Origin: Nematostella vectensis
Taxonomy: Eukaryota; Cnidaria; Anthozoa; Actiniaria; Edwardsiidae
Length of the DNA: 64,000 nucleotides
Assembly: GCF_932526225.1 (NCBI RefSeq)
Contig: NC_064045.1
Location: 5,104,498-5,168,497 of the forward strand
Reading direction: 5' to 3'
Each line of letters starts with the position of its first letter. The first letter of the stretch is position 1. The notes under the pieces were generated by a model. That model saw only the letters and a list, made by a program, of their open reading frames with translations, did no database searches and was not told the DNA's origin. The position numbers were made by a program, and so were the translations under genes. Below, piece by piece: positions 1-13,000 of this stretch.

Positions 1-204
1 CATGGAGTTGCCATTTGCACTCCTGGTGTACAAGCTGCACAAGGCCGATGGAGTAAAAGACTTGGCAGCGAAGTAGTCGATCACTACGGTACCTTTGTCG
101 TCCTGAGTGGTGAAGAGGGTGCGATTAAGTTTATCGGGCAAAAGAGGCGGAGTTTCTGAAGCGGATCAGAGAATAGATTTTGTCAAGAGCAGGCAAGGAG
201 ATTC
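1..204 (-). pseudogene. Broken copy of fibrinogen-like terminal exon
   Basis: On the minus strand this aligns with the last exon of the PAN-EGF-fibrinogen-like gene at 7096-7499. A splice-acceptor-like CTAG lies just before position 204, followed by 'ISLPALDKIYSLI'; the intact gene reads 'ISSPALGELHSLI'. The shared 'DDKGT.VIDYF' block follows, but two single-base deletions lie between these blocks, putting TAA stops in frame, and a 6-base deletion follows. The copy continues off the left edge, so its other half is not visible. It lies on the same strand as the intact gene, so it is probably a relic of a tandem paralogue. Homology is certain; that it is dead is likely, barring sequencing errors. 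Confidence 0.8.
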
Positions 205-404
205 CTAGAGACATTAACTGCAATTGTTTCAATGGTATTATTTTCCAGCTTGCATTCCGGCCGTTTAGCTTGAGCATTGATCTTTTTCATTAAAGAATCA
301 CTGTAGATAAAGTGAAGAGAATGCTTCTTGATTGTTCATGTTAGATGCTTTGCAAGAAGAATTTTGAAGAATTTTTTAATTCATTAAACCAAAACAAAAA
401 TAAG

Positions 405-702
405 GTAGGGTGTGCAGGGTGCGTAGGGTGTGCAGGGTGTGTAGGGTGTACAGGGTGTGTAGGGTGTGCAGGGTGTGTAGGGTGTGCAGGGTGTGTAGGG
501 TGTGCAGGGTGTGTAGGGTGTACAGGGTATGCAGGGTATGCAGGGTGTGCAGGGTGTACAGGGTGTGTAGGGTGTGCAGGGTGTACAGGGTGTACAGGGT
601 GTACAGGGTGTGTAGGGTGTGTAGGGTGTGCAGGGTGTGCATGGTGCGCAGGGTGTGCAGGGTGTGTAGGGTGTACAGGGTGTGCAGGGTATGTAGGGTG
701 TA
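405..702. repeat. 9-bp minisatellite, about 33 copies
   Basis: The unit is GGGTGTGCA alternating with GGGTGTGTA and GGGTGTACA variants. Because 9 is a multiple of 3, several frames stay open through the array and give Cys-Gly or Thr-Leu-His repeat ORFs. These are not evidence of a gene. Confidence 0.95.
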
Positions 703-1017
703 TTCATGCACGTCTTGGAGACAAGAAAAAAAATGACTCGATCGAAGAAAATTTCCCGAAGAGACAATAATAGTTTTTCGTTGTTTAGTTTCCGGAAAAT
801 CCGAAAGCTGTCGTTTTACTTCCCGAACTCGGTAATGTATTTGTTGTGGTGTACAAATATAATATCCCAAAGTCCAAAGAAAGAAAGCAAATTCTCAAAC
901 TATATACAGTAAATGTTGGAAAATTCGCGGGTCTTGGGGTCCAAGGTTTAAACCCGCAATTGAAACTGTCAGCGGTTTTTTTGTAGTTATTTTGTATATA
1001 TATATATGTATATATTT

Positions 1018-1387
<370 letters not shown>

Positions 1388-2010
1388 CACCGCTCTACTT
1401 TCGAGTATTGAGCACTTTCTATGAAAGTCTTCAACCATCATTTTATATATATATAGTATTTTGGGGGGTCAAAAAACCTCGGGGTCCAGGACCTGGCACC
1501 CGTTTCTCGAAACACCTGAGAATTCTCGGGCCCGAAAACTTTATTTTGCATTTTTGCTGAAAATTTCGCATGTTTTCCTTCTGGAGAACCGCTTTCATGT
1601 TTAAAAAACAGTTTAAGCTTCCTCTTGGTTCATATTCCAAATGATTACGCTCGATAGCGCTATTTTGAAGTTTTGCTAAAGCCAAAAAGTTACCCGAAAA
1701 GTCTCGGGTGACTGCGAGGTCCCGAGGACTTTCTTAATATTTTAGCAATGTGAATTTCGGGCCCGAGAAGTTCGGGAAAGATCAAAATCTATAAAACCAA
1801 AAAGAGAATTATCCTTCACATGAATCTTTGTGGTAAAATACGATGTTTGACGATATTTCAACACATTAAGATACCATAAATTTTTAAAGGAATTAGCCAG
1901 CTTTTCAAATTTAAGGAATAAAACGTTTTCGGGCCCGATAATTCTCGGGTGTTTCGAGAAACGGGCCCCTGGCGCAAATTTTCCGGTCAAACATTTTCCA
2001 ACATTTACTG

Positions 2011-4737
2011 TATTAGTGCCACGCTTCCGTCAGGTATAAGGCACAGGGAACCCGTGTGGTTTGTACTGTAGGTTTGCCCTGTGGTTGTCCGTGTAGATGA
2101 AAGATTTGTTTCGCTGCTGACTTACTGAGTTCGCTTATGGCACAAATAAAATTCACTAAAAACCCGATAAATAATGTCTAATAAAATATTTTTGGATAGT
2201 CAGAAGGGTAGGTAACATAACGAGAGAATATTAATATCTGAAAAAAGATTCGACCCAATATTCACTCCTCGGAAAAAAATCCATTGCTCAAAGGAATAGG
2301 GGATTTCACGTGACTAGCAAACTCGAATGCGTTAGGCTTTTAGCAGCAAAAAAAAAAAAAAAAAAACAGCCAAAAGCAACTCATTCAGCACATACGAATA
2401 AAGCCAGAACCCTTTTTTTCAGAAAGGGTTTACTTTCATTTAAAGATTATTTTGTCGTTCTCTGGGGTGACTGGCGCAGTCATTTCTGTGTTTATTTTGT
2501 CTTGCATTTGCCACCAAAATGTCACGAGTTCTCTTAGCGCAAGATATAAAGGCGGAGATATAATATGACATATAATATCTCTTCAAGTTTGTTAAACGAG
2601 AGCAGGCAAAGCACCCATGCTAGTAGCCCTTGGGCACCGGCGAAGTATCTTGAATAAGACAAACATGTGTCTGCTGTCCATTAGTCTAGTGTATATAGTC
2701 AAACGATTTTTATCCTATATTGGCTGCGACATTATTATAGGCGTAATTAATCATGAAGGAGTTGGCAGCATTGTTTGGCTAACACAGTTAGAATCTCACA
2801 CAGGGGCCGCGCACCCGGGGGTGGGGGGGGGGGGGGGGTGGGGGAGGACTGCCCCCTTCAATTTTTTTTGTTTCAAAAAAGAGGGAAACAAAATTCTAAA
2901 TAATGTTCTATGGCGTAAATTTCAGCCACTCTTCTTTCAACCCCCCCCCCCCCCCTCCCCCGTCAAAGGATGGTCTGCGGTCCCTGTCACATTCTACACA
3001 ACCACTCCATAAAAAGGTTTTCACACAAAACAATTAAGTTTTTTTTTTCAAAAATGAAACATATTTTGCGCCATTCAATTTTAACGAATTTTTATCCCGA
3101 GTGTATGTATGAAAACATCTGAAATATATATTGCTAAGCACCTTTCGTCTTAAATTACTTCTGTGCCTGCAAGCAATTATTATCGAATTTGTTTTTCTGA
3201 CACAATCATCTCCGCTTTTTAAGCCTAATTTATTTTTCTGTTTCTGTCACTTCTAGGGTGACAAGTTGTCGATGTTCCCTTAGGGGGTTGCTTTGAATGT
3301 ATATTGGCACGTCTTGTTATGCTGCAAAAACTTCCCTTTTTTCAAAGACAGTTAATAGACAGTTAACGGCTAATATTTCATTTACTTTATACTACATTTG
3401 TTGTTTGTTCTCTTTTTTGTTTGCGTTCTTATGTTTTTCATTTCCATTTTTATTAAAATAAGTATATGGTGATACTTGTGTATGATATTTTTTACTAAAC
3501 GAGTTAACAATGGCAAAAAATTTCCCCAATAGATAGGGTTTCACAACCCTAGCGGGGGCTGGAGGTGATAAAGAGGAAAAGGATTTTTCCACTGTTTAGG
3601 ATTCCTGTGGGCACAAGGGGAAGAGAGGATCTAGGGATGTGACAGAGCGTGAACTGTACCCTTTCCTTTAATACAGGAAGCCCAAGATCTTAATCTTAAT
3701 CGATAGAGGATTGAAAGAAAGGGATACTTATGGAGGAATCTAGGTGATCTAGTCCTGGGCCGAGGTCATTATAAGTTCAATATTAAAGTAAGCTATGAAA
3801 TATTATTCAATGGTAAGGTTTCAATTTATATGATCCGCTTTTATATAAAAGAAATCAAATAGGAATGACCTCGTTAAGGCAGCAAAAGCCCTACGAGATT
3901 CTTGGAATCTTGGAAGGAATAAACCGAGAGTCACTTTAAAAAGATACGACCATTTGAGTACTGTCAGCATCTGAGAAATCCGTAAAATACCTGGGGACCG
4001 GGGCCTTATTCCTATATTTCCTAAGGGGAGGGGTGGAGAAAGGTGTTTATATGAAGCTTTTGGGACAACGAGGAGTCCAAATATAGTGTCGGTTCCCGCC
4101 ATGACGCCAACAACAACATCATGTCAACATCATCGATAACGTCACAAACAGTCGGTTAAGCATTATATTTAGTTTTCCGCTGACATATGCTAAAAAATGT
4201 GTTATGTTTGAAGGGTGAGCTTGAAAGGGATAGAGTAATTCCTTTACAAAGAACGCGTAAAGTGAATTCGTACTAAAACGCAGTTTTGCTCTCGATTCAC
4301 TTCCAATTGTATTTGGAATATATGCCTTGATCTTAAAGGTTCTAGATAAAACATTGGTATACTATTTCTAGGAGTATTTTCTCATTGCATACGTCCGTAT
4401 TAGGATACAGTTGCAATGCGACCCGAGCTAGCGTGGCCACATTAAAAAAAAGCCTTTTCTGACATAGAAATTTTCTGACTTATTCGTAAGCGCCTAAAAG
4501 TCGCTTTTTATTGTTATTTTACAGCAAAAAGCCAGAGCGCGTGCGAGTTTACCACCCACGTGATATTCAAGTGCAAGTCGTTAATAATGATGCGAGAAAC
4601 GTAATATTTCTTAGGCGTGGACTCCAGACTCCACTAGCCTAACAGAAAGCTAAACAAATGCACACCGAAATCAAGATTTTATGAAGTTCCTGCCAAACAA
4701 AGCTATGATTCTCGCATGCTTTCTAGCTAACCATACA
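2011..4737. other. Intergenic stretch, no gene recognised
   Basis: Only short, unrecognised ORFs are present (for example 3821-4102 on the minus strand). Low-complexity tracts include an A-run near 2349, a G-run at 2821-2838 and a C-run at 2941-2956. The G-run and C-run face each other about 100 bases apart, suggesting a fold-back repeat. Confidence 0.6.
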
Positions 4738-4890
4738 GGGCCCTAGCAGGGGGGCACTGGGGGCACGTGCCCCCCCAATATTTTTGAAAAAATATATAAG
4801 AAAATGACCAGTAGGGGCGTGGCTGTGCCTTTATTGTTTTCTTAATGTCTCTGTATCGTGCCACCCCCCCCAGTAATTCGTGGCCTGCTA
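4738..4890 (-). repeat. Dispersed repeat, copy A
   Basis: Read on the minus strand it carries blocks 'GGCACGATACAGA.ACATTAA', 'CACAGCCACGCCCCTACTGG' and 'TCATTTTCTTATA'. The same blocks occur at about 57647-57720, 57778-57895 and 59560-59740. No coding potential is seen. The ends are rich in G and C runs. Confidence 0.7.
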
Positions 4891-5239
4891 TGGCTATGCT
4901 ATATTAAACTGTTTTATTTGAGGCGAGGAAGCGCGCATCGCACACTTGAGCCAGCAGTGTGCAGAGTTTTGCTTCCAAAAGGCAGCATATTTTGGAATAC
5001 GATAGCCTGCATAGCGGCTCAAGGGAAGGGGAGGGAGACTGGGGGGAGGGGAAGAAAGGAGAGCCTGCCGGCAGACTATTGTTCTAGCCGGAGGCTCGCT
5101 ATTGGTTGAGACGTGTCACATGTGTTGTACATCCATCAACGCGTCGTATCAACGAGCTTTGGTGCAAGAAAATGCCTGCGAGTTGGTCGAGTAAGAATTT
5201 CAAAATTGTTTATCGAGCGTTTTGTCGATCCTACGAGAT

Positions 5240-6511
5240 CCAAAAGGACTGGATTTTGCCAAAAAAAACGAGCAGTTACAGTGCTTGAGGCAGCTATTTT
5301 TTAAGGAATGATGAGTTGGCAATTATGCCGAGGGGTTGAATAGTTTTGAATAGTTTATTTTTTCAAATCCTTAGCTTCTTGCCGAAGCGAGAACGAAAAC
5401 AAAAGCATTTGTGCTTGTAATCGTCCCGCTAATAAACAGCATCATAGAGGATCAGGTCAAGCTAAACAGCACCATAAAGGATCAGGTCAAGTTAAACAGC
5501 ACCAATAGAGGATCAGGTCAAGCTAAACAGCACCATAGAGTATCAGGTCAAGCTAAACAGCACCATAGAGAATCAGGTCAAGCTAAACAGCACCATAGAG
5601 GATCAGGTCAAGCTAAACAGCACCATAGAGGATCAGGTCAAGCTAAACAGCACCATAGAGGATCAGGTCAAGCTAAACAGCACCATAGAGGATCAGGTCA
5701 AGCTAAACAGCACCATAGAGGATCAGGTCAAGCTAAACAGCACCATAGAGGATCAGGTCAAGCTAAACAGCACCATAGAGGATCAGGTCAAGCTAAACAG
5801 CACCATAGAGGATCAGGTCAAGCTAAACAGCACCATAGAGGATCAGGTCAAGCTAAACAGCACCAAAGAGGATCAGGTCAAGCTAAACAGCACCAGAGAG
5901 TATCAGGTCAAGCTAAACAGCACCATAGAGGATCAGGTCAAGCTAAACAGCACCATAGAGGATCAGGTCAAGCTAAACAGCACCATAGAGGATCAGGTCA
6001 AGCTAAACAGCACCATAGAGGATCAGGTCAAACTAAACAGCACCATAGAGGATCAGGTCAAGCTAAACAGCACCATAGAGGATCAGGTCAAGCTAAACAG
6101 CACCATAGAGGATCAGGTCAAGCTAAACAGCACCATAGAGGGTCAGGTCAAGCTAAACAGCACCATAGAGGATCAGGTCAAGCTAAACAGCACTATAGAG
6201 GATCAGGTCAAGCTAAGCAGCACCATAGAGGATCAGGTCAGCGAACTGGAATCACTGGGGATATCAGCCTGTTCCCTTGACCTCGATAACATCTAATCCA
6301 TCTTGAGTGGTCGGTTTTCGATCGTTTACAGCTCTGCTGAAAACGCCACAGACAAGAATTGTATGAAGGCATTAACACGGGACTCTACCTTCAAGGAAAA
6401 CCTCGCTGACTGCGTAGTCAATGAAACTCACATCGTACAGACCAAGGGCATCGATGTCATGTCTGTAGCGATAACAATACACCAAAACTATTATCTCTTT
6501 TGCTCTCTTTA
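5240..6511 (+). pseudogene. RecQ-like DNA helicase pseudogene
   Basis: Read through several frame changes, the segment follows the order of a RecQ-type superfamily 2 helicase. 'KKNEQLQCLRQLFFK' is followed by 'DELAIMPRG' (where motif I normally has a PTGFGKS-type Walker A), then 'FFQILSFLPKR' and 'LVIVPLINSIIEDQV' (motif Ia). After a 0.8-kb repeat come 'SELESLGISACSLDLDNI', 'GRFSIVYSSAENA' and 'CVVNETHIV', where motif II (DEAH) is expected. Stops interrupt it (after PRG, and after SLDLDNI), the Walker A lysine is lost and DEAH reads NETH, so it cannot be an active helicase. Only the N-terminal helicase half is visible. RecQ-like copies amplified in cnidarian genomes are background knowledge; the assignment here rests on motif order. 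Confidence 0.72.
5441..6242 (+). repeat. 30-bp minisatellite, about 27 copies
   Basis: The unit is AGGATCAGGTCAAGCTAAAC plus AGCACCATAG. Units are nearly identical, with scattered substitutions (for example AGTATCAGG and CAAAGAGG variants). In the helicase frame one unit reads IEDQVKLNST. An extra A near 5510 in the third unit shifts the open frame so that the rest reads GSGQAKQHHR. The array lies exactly between helicase segments '..IIEDQV' and 'SELESLG..'. There are no unique spacers, so it is not a CRISPR array. Confidence 0.95.
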
Positions 6512-7095
6512 AAAATATTGGCGAACGAATCATAAGTCAGCTTGTTTCCGTATTATGTTTCGAATATTTTTTGGCAATAACGACAGCACTCGTTCCTGGA
6601 TTTGTTGACTGGATTTAATTTTTTTTTCCGGAGAACACATAGTGCGAAGAAACAAGACAATTTTTATGTAGCGCGTTTATTTTGACAAGAAACTGAAGTA
6701 AAATTACAATGTACACAGTTCATGTGATTGGTTAATTTTGACAGCTACGTGAGGACACACGCTTAGGGGCAGCGCGGCTAGAACAATGGTTCTTGGTGCT
6801 TAATTCAATCTATTTTCATTAAAAAACCCTTTTCTTTATACACAGATACGAATAAACGTTCTCGAACATTTGTTTCTACAATGAAAATCCTCGATAGACT
6901 ATAAAAGTTTTCACCTAATGATTTGAGAAAAAAGGATTACAACGCTTTTGACAATAATTTCAACGTCTGCCGTTTTAATTTCTGGTTGCCCCCTGCCTTT
7001 ACCTTCCTCGTTGTTGTCGTCTTCGTATCTTAAAAAAGGTCTCTATTTTTTCTCTATGCTGCTACGGTTTAAAAGCTCCCCTTTATAAGCTCTTT
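6512..7095. promoter_or_regulatory. 3' flank of the PAN-EGF-fibrinogen-like gene
   Basis: AT-rich spacer holding the probable 3' UTR of the minus-strand gene that ends at 7096. A minus-strand AATAAA (TTTATT near 6676) is a possible polyadenylation signal. No other gene is seen. Confidence 0.35.
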
Positions 7096-10000
7096 CTAAC
7101 GTACATAGATGAACCAGAAATCTCCATCCGATGAAGAGCTAGATGTATCATCACAATAGCCGCCATTCGCAATCCAATGGTATTTTAAAGGTATATACAT
7201 TGCGTAGTCATACATCCGTAGTGCCTCAGTCTTCCTATTCTCATGTCCCCACTTGCCAGCACCCCATTGGCCACACCCAATGGCCAGCATTGAGTTGTCA
7301 TCAGCGCCCCTGGTGAACGACCCGCACGAGGTGGGCAAGTTAGCGGTCTTGGCCGTGAAGTAGTCGATCACGGCGGTACCTTTGTCGTCCTGGGTGGTGA
7401 TGATGTGCAGGGTGCGAGTGAGTTTCTTTTGGCAATGGAAGCGGAGTTGTGTGAAGTTGATCAGAGAATGGAGTTCGCCAAGAGCAGGCGAAGAGATACC
7501 TGAAAAAAAATCCAAAAAATCTCTTACAATTTCTTCTTAGAATGTCCATGTTAAACATTACGGTAGCCGCCAAATGATTGTCATTAGTTTATTATACACT
7601 GACCTGACAGTTTTCGCAAAATCAAAGGATCGAAAGCAATTGGATTTTGGCTTGATTCTCCAGTAAGGTCATGGGAATACATAACGTGTCACAAATACAC
7701 AAAGTGTCACAAACTCATTTGAAGTGTTAATATAAAAATGGCAATATGAAAACCTCGGGTGTGCTTCGGGGAAAAAGAGAAGAATTTTTCCTTTTACCCA
7801 TGTATCCATCTCTGAACTTGGAAATACCGCTATAAGTTGGGTAGATAGTAAAACCATTTCGTCCGGTTTGGTAGGTCAAATTCATAGTCAGCAGCCAACC
7901 ACCTGAAAAGTAAAAGTAGGGTAGCAATTCTTAAGCCTTGTGGCGGCTAACGGCTTACATTAAGGGAGAAGGCTTTCAATCATAGGGATAGGGGGAGGTG
8001 AAGGTAGAGCAAAGCCTGTGTAGCAAGCGCAAAAAAGGTTGGGAAGATGAGAGACCCCGCGCGCCTAGAGAAGGAAGGAACGCCTCGTCACTGCTCTCTT
8101 CTTTCCCAACCTGGGCTTGCTACTTAGGCTTCGTGAAGAATGATCAAAGGTGCACGTGCTCCCAACTAAGGAGTCCATGGAGGAGGCATGCTTGCCAAAA
8201 AAGCGTTTGAAATTTTGGAACTCAGGAGCGCCGAAATGGTCTATTGCGTTACATTTCATCTACATGAAAGGTGCATAAGCCTTATACAGTAATAGGTTAC
8301 TTACCTCCTTCGTGTGTCATGTCGCAAAATACAGGAAGTGTTACTCCAGAACCTGGGTCTATGTAGTACTCCCCGTCCGGTCCTGGTCCCTCTTTATCCA
8401 AAATTTCCTTGCATGAAAGCGCAGGCTTGTGAATGAACCAGCCCAGCTTTTCTGTTTCGATCGCAAAACAAACGAAAACCAAACAGTTATTGAAGTATCC
8501 AACCAATACCATAAGTGTTAAAGTGTTTGCATAGCAACATATGTATAAAATGACAAAAAATGTATTACCAAAAAATGAATGAATGAACGAACGAACGAAT
8601 GAATGAATGTATGAATAAATAAATGAATGTTCATTATTCTGAAGCTATCACGACTGTTTGGTACTTGCATTTATTCAATAGAATGATATAGAGTTTTTGA
8701 ATACGATAAAGTAAGTTTACCTATCTCACATTGTGTTCCTTTATATCCTCGCTTACAGCCGCATTGATAACCATCCGAGCTGTTGACCGCTACACATTGA
8801 CCGGTTGTTTTATCAGAAACACAGAGATTAGGTATACAGGGGTCCTGCAAGAATAATAGTTAAACCTCATATCTTGCGTGCTGCTTACTAAACCGACTGT
8901 TTAACTTTTAGTCCTTTTCTATTTGTTTATTTTTGATAGTTACCCTGTTAAAAAGGGAAAAGTCCGCGTCGGCCTCGATGTCACTCTCGTTCGCATTCAT
9001 CATGTTCTTGCTGTTCAGCTGACAAGTGGATCCCTGCTTGTAGTTAAATGATTGACAGTTGCTCACGCTTGCGCAGTACATTGCGCACTCCATGCTGTCG
9101 TGGGCGTTGTGCTTGGAGATCATGTGGTTCTTCAGAACAGCTCCTTAAGTTTGAGAGGCAATATTTTCAGCAATAGGCCGCTCTTGTTATAAGTTATAGC
9201 ATGGCACGAGGGGAATTTAGTGATTAAATGTCCCCGCAACCGAGGGATGATTAGTTGAAGTCCCGACGCCGCAGGCGCAGGAACTTTAACTATTAATCCC
9301 GAGGTTTCGAAGTCATTATGCTATAACTTTGTAATACCATGATCACCGAGGAAATAAACTCGCAACTACGAGAAATTAGGTTTGATGAGCGAACACGGTT
9401 CAATTGATCAGGGCATTGCTCTTTTTATCCTTCTAGAGACCACCACATTTTCACGAACAATTCTCAAATGAAACATAGTTGATTTACATATTTGCTCTAC
9501 ATATATTCATAGTTTAGGTCTTTGACGTCATTAGCACGCATGCGTACAGCAATCAAAATCATCCCACATGGATCTAGTCTTACTTCAAATACTCTGGTCT
9601 CTTGGCTCAGGATCTATTCCTTCGCTAATCAGAAAGTTGCCTTCTATTTGTTTCCCTGGTGGAAACTTGAAGACAAGCATCTTGTTTCTAATTTTCTCGC
9701 ATGCACTGATGTACAGGGAAATTTTTAGAAGAAAAAAAGATTCTTCTGTCTTATTCGAAATTTCCCTCATCATTAATACTTGACGAAAATATTAAAGGGG
9801 ACAATAATAAATTCAGAGGAAGCCTTGAGTACTTAGTTTTCTTTTGAACCAAAGTGAAGTCGACAACACCTATTAAAAGCTACTCAGCACAGTCCCAAGG
9901 GTGATTACAGAGGGACCACTGTACTTTCCTTGTAAGTGAACTGTATTATCTGTATCCTTATCTGAACTCGTATTGTTCCTGGCCATTAAATTAGTTCTGG

Positions 10001-13000
10001 CACCATTGTGTGAAGGTTTCTCGATCGTTATACGTTTAAAATCTTCTAAATCTCATCATAAGAAGTCTATTATGCCTAAAAATCGAAGTGTTAGACGACC
10101 AAAGAGAAGATTCTCGGGCAATCAGCACAAAAAATTGCAAGAAAAGACGCCTAAAATAGCCAAGAAAGACGATGTCGACGAGACACGTGTTGATGTCAAC
10201 ACGTCCTCTAGGCGATCTGTTTCGTCTAAAAAACTATCTAAAGACGTCCCAAAATTGTCTACATCCTCCCAAGAACAGTCAGGGGGACCTTTTATCACTG
10301 GATACAGGATCATTGTATTCTCTTCGCTGCATTAAGTGTGCCGATTCCAGTCTTACATTGATGGAAAATCAACTTCAAAGAAAATGCTGTGCTTCCGGTC
10401 TTAGGCTATTGTGTTCCTCGTGTGGCTGGAAAACAGAGTTTTTCACTTCGAAAAAGCAAGTGAAGAGTTATGAAGTAAACAGGCGCCTGGTTTATTCCAT
10501 GCGATCGCTTGGTAAAGGCCACAGTGGAGCAAAAAGGTTTTGTACCTTGATGAACATGCTGCCACCTCCAACCGCACGAGCATATGCCAAGAACTCAAAA
10601 ACTATTAGTAAGCATATTAAAGCTATTGCTAATGAAACAATGAAGAAAGCAGCCATTGAAATTAAAGATCAGAAAGCTGCTAGTGCAGATGATATTGTAA
10701 ATTGCGGGGTATCATGTGATGGTACATGGCAAAAAAAAGAGGGTTTTGCTCAAAAAATGGATGCGTCACAGTCATTTCCATGGATAATGGAAAGGTCTTG
10801 GACACTGAAGCCCTGTCCCAGTCATGCAAGCAATGTCAGCAGCATCCAAATCTTGACAAAGAGAGTATTGCCTACAAAACATGGTGGGCAGAGCACAGCT
10901 TCAAGTGCAATGCCAACTACCATGGCTCTGCCCCTGGCATGGAGTCGGTTGGAGCTAGTCGCCTATTCAGCCGCTCCATTGATAAACACAAGCTCAGATA
11001 CTCTGAACTTTATGCTGATGGTGATTCTAAGAGCCATACTGAAGTTGAACATATGTATGAAGATGACGATGTAGTTGTAGAAAAAAAAGAATGCGTTGGA
11101 CACGTTCAAAAGAGGATGGGAACAGCACTGCGGAAATTGAAAAAAACAAATGCGGCAATTGGAGGAAAGGGATGCCATGATAGACAAACTGCAAAACTAT
11201 TATGGCATTGCCATACGATCAAATCTGGATGACCTGAAAGGAATGAAGAAAGCTATTTATGCCACCTTATTTCACTGTGCATCTAATGACAAGGTAGTTC
11301 TTCATGACTATTGTCCTGATGGATCGAATATCATGCCTGATGCCATGATAGACAAACTGCAAATCTATTATGGCATTGCCATACGATCAAATCTGGATGA
11401 CCTGAAAGGAATGAAGAAAGCTATTTATGCCACCTTATTTCACTGTGCATCTAATGACAAGGTAGTTCTTCATGACTATTGTCCTGATGGATCAAATAGT
11501 TGGTGTGGTTATAAGAGGGACAGTGCAAATAAGACCAAGACCTTCAAGCATGGTTCTGGCTTACCTAAAGACATAATTGCCTTAATGAAGCCAATCTATC
11601 TCAGATTGAGTGATGATGAATTGCTGAAAAAGTGCCTACATGGCAAAACACAGAATCAAAACGAATCGTTTAATGCAATGATTTGGCAGCGTGTGCCAAA
11701 AGAAGTGTTCGTAGCTCGACCTGTCCTAGAATTTGGACTTTATGATGCAGTGGCACACTTCAATCAAGGATCAGCAACTGTTGTAGATCTCTACAGGCGA
11801 TTGAAAATTGATGCTGGCAAGTATACTAATTCAGGTTGCACTGCTTTAGACTCTGGACGTATTTATGGTGCAGAGTACAAGGAGAGAGATATACAAAAGA
11901 AAAGAAGAAAGGTGCTCAGAGGTCAAAGGAAGAGGAAGGAAGACAAGAAACAGCAGCAAGAAGGACCAAGATATTGTGCAGGATCATTTGAGTGCATTGA
12001 TTTAGCTGCAGGTGTTGTAATTATAAGGAATTATTTATTTCATAATTAAAAATGCAGTTTTCTCAAAATATTAATTCCGTTAATGTATGGCTCAGCGTGA
12101 CACTCACTTGTTCTTGTTTTTTTTTAATATTATTGTATGAAATTTGGCAGGAATAATTATTGATAGTGAAGTAGTGTAATAAACCTCAAAAACCTTGACA
12201 TTTTTACAATGCTTAGTAATATGAAGGCTTTTTACCAAAGGACACTGGCTAAAATTATAAGCTTTTTGTTTGTTTACTTGTTAATTTTCCATTTATGTCA
12301 ACTATATCAATTTTAGGTTCATTACATAGTTTGAGGTATTAGCAATGAATATCCTTAGTTTGGCTTGTGTTCCAATTATAGTTTCAGAGCTAGAACTGTT
12401 ACCGTAAGTGCATTAAAATCATGTATTTTGGGTGTGGCTTGGTTACCATAGCAACAGTAACTGCCAAAATTGGTATCGAATGATTAGTCTCAATGAGGTT
12501 AATGATATGTGAAATAATAAAACTGCTAAGTTATCATATCATATCGTATCATACCCCCGTAATATAGAAATGAATAACATACTATAAAACGTGATGACTT
12601 TAGATTCTAAAATGGAACTAAAGCAGGAAAGCATTTACAGGAAATGTTTGGACGGGAGCTTTTTATTGTTTATTTATTTATTATGTAAATTATAGCAATC
12701 CTGTAATTTTGGATATATTTATTAAAATAAATAAGTATCCTATTTTTCTTTTTATTCTTATTATGATTACTCAATGAAATGTATTATTATTTTGTTATTG
12801 TAAAACTGCATTCTATGAAACTTAATTGGGATACAAAGGCGCTGGCCCCGCCTTTAGGCAATGCCTTAATCTTTATATTTGTAGACATTTCCTTGTGGAT
12901 TGCATAGAAATTTGCAAACGCCTAAACCAAAAACCAGACAAAATATTCTAATCAGATATTAGTCTAGGATCCACACAAATTACAGAAATTGCTTTTAATA

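Noticed and set aside
345..870. Cys-Gly-rich and Thr-Leu-His-rich ORFs on both strands
   Set aside because: They follow automatically from the 9-bp repeat, whose length is a multiple of three.
5441..6242. CRISPR-like array
   Set aside because: Repeats are head-to-tail with no unique spacers, and the context is eukaryotic.
9585..9773. Possible extra exon in intron 1 of the PAN-EGF-fibrinogen-like gene
   Set aside because: The outer exons join in phase without it, and the peptide matches no domain I recognise.
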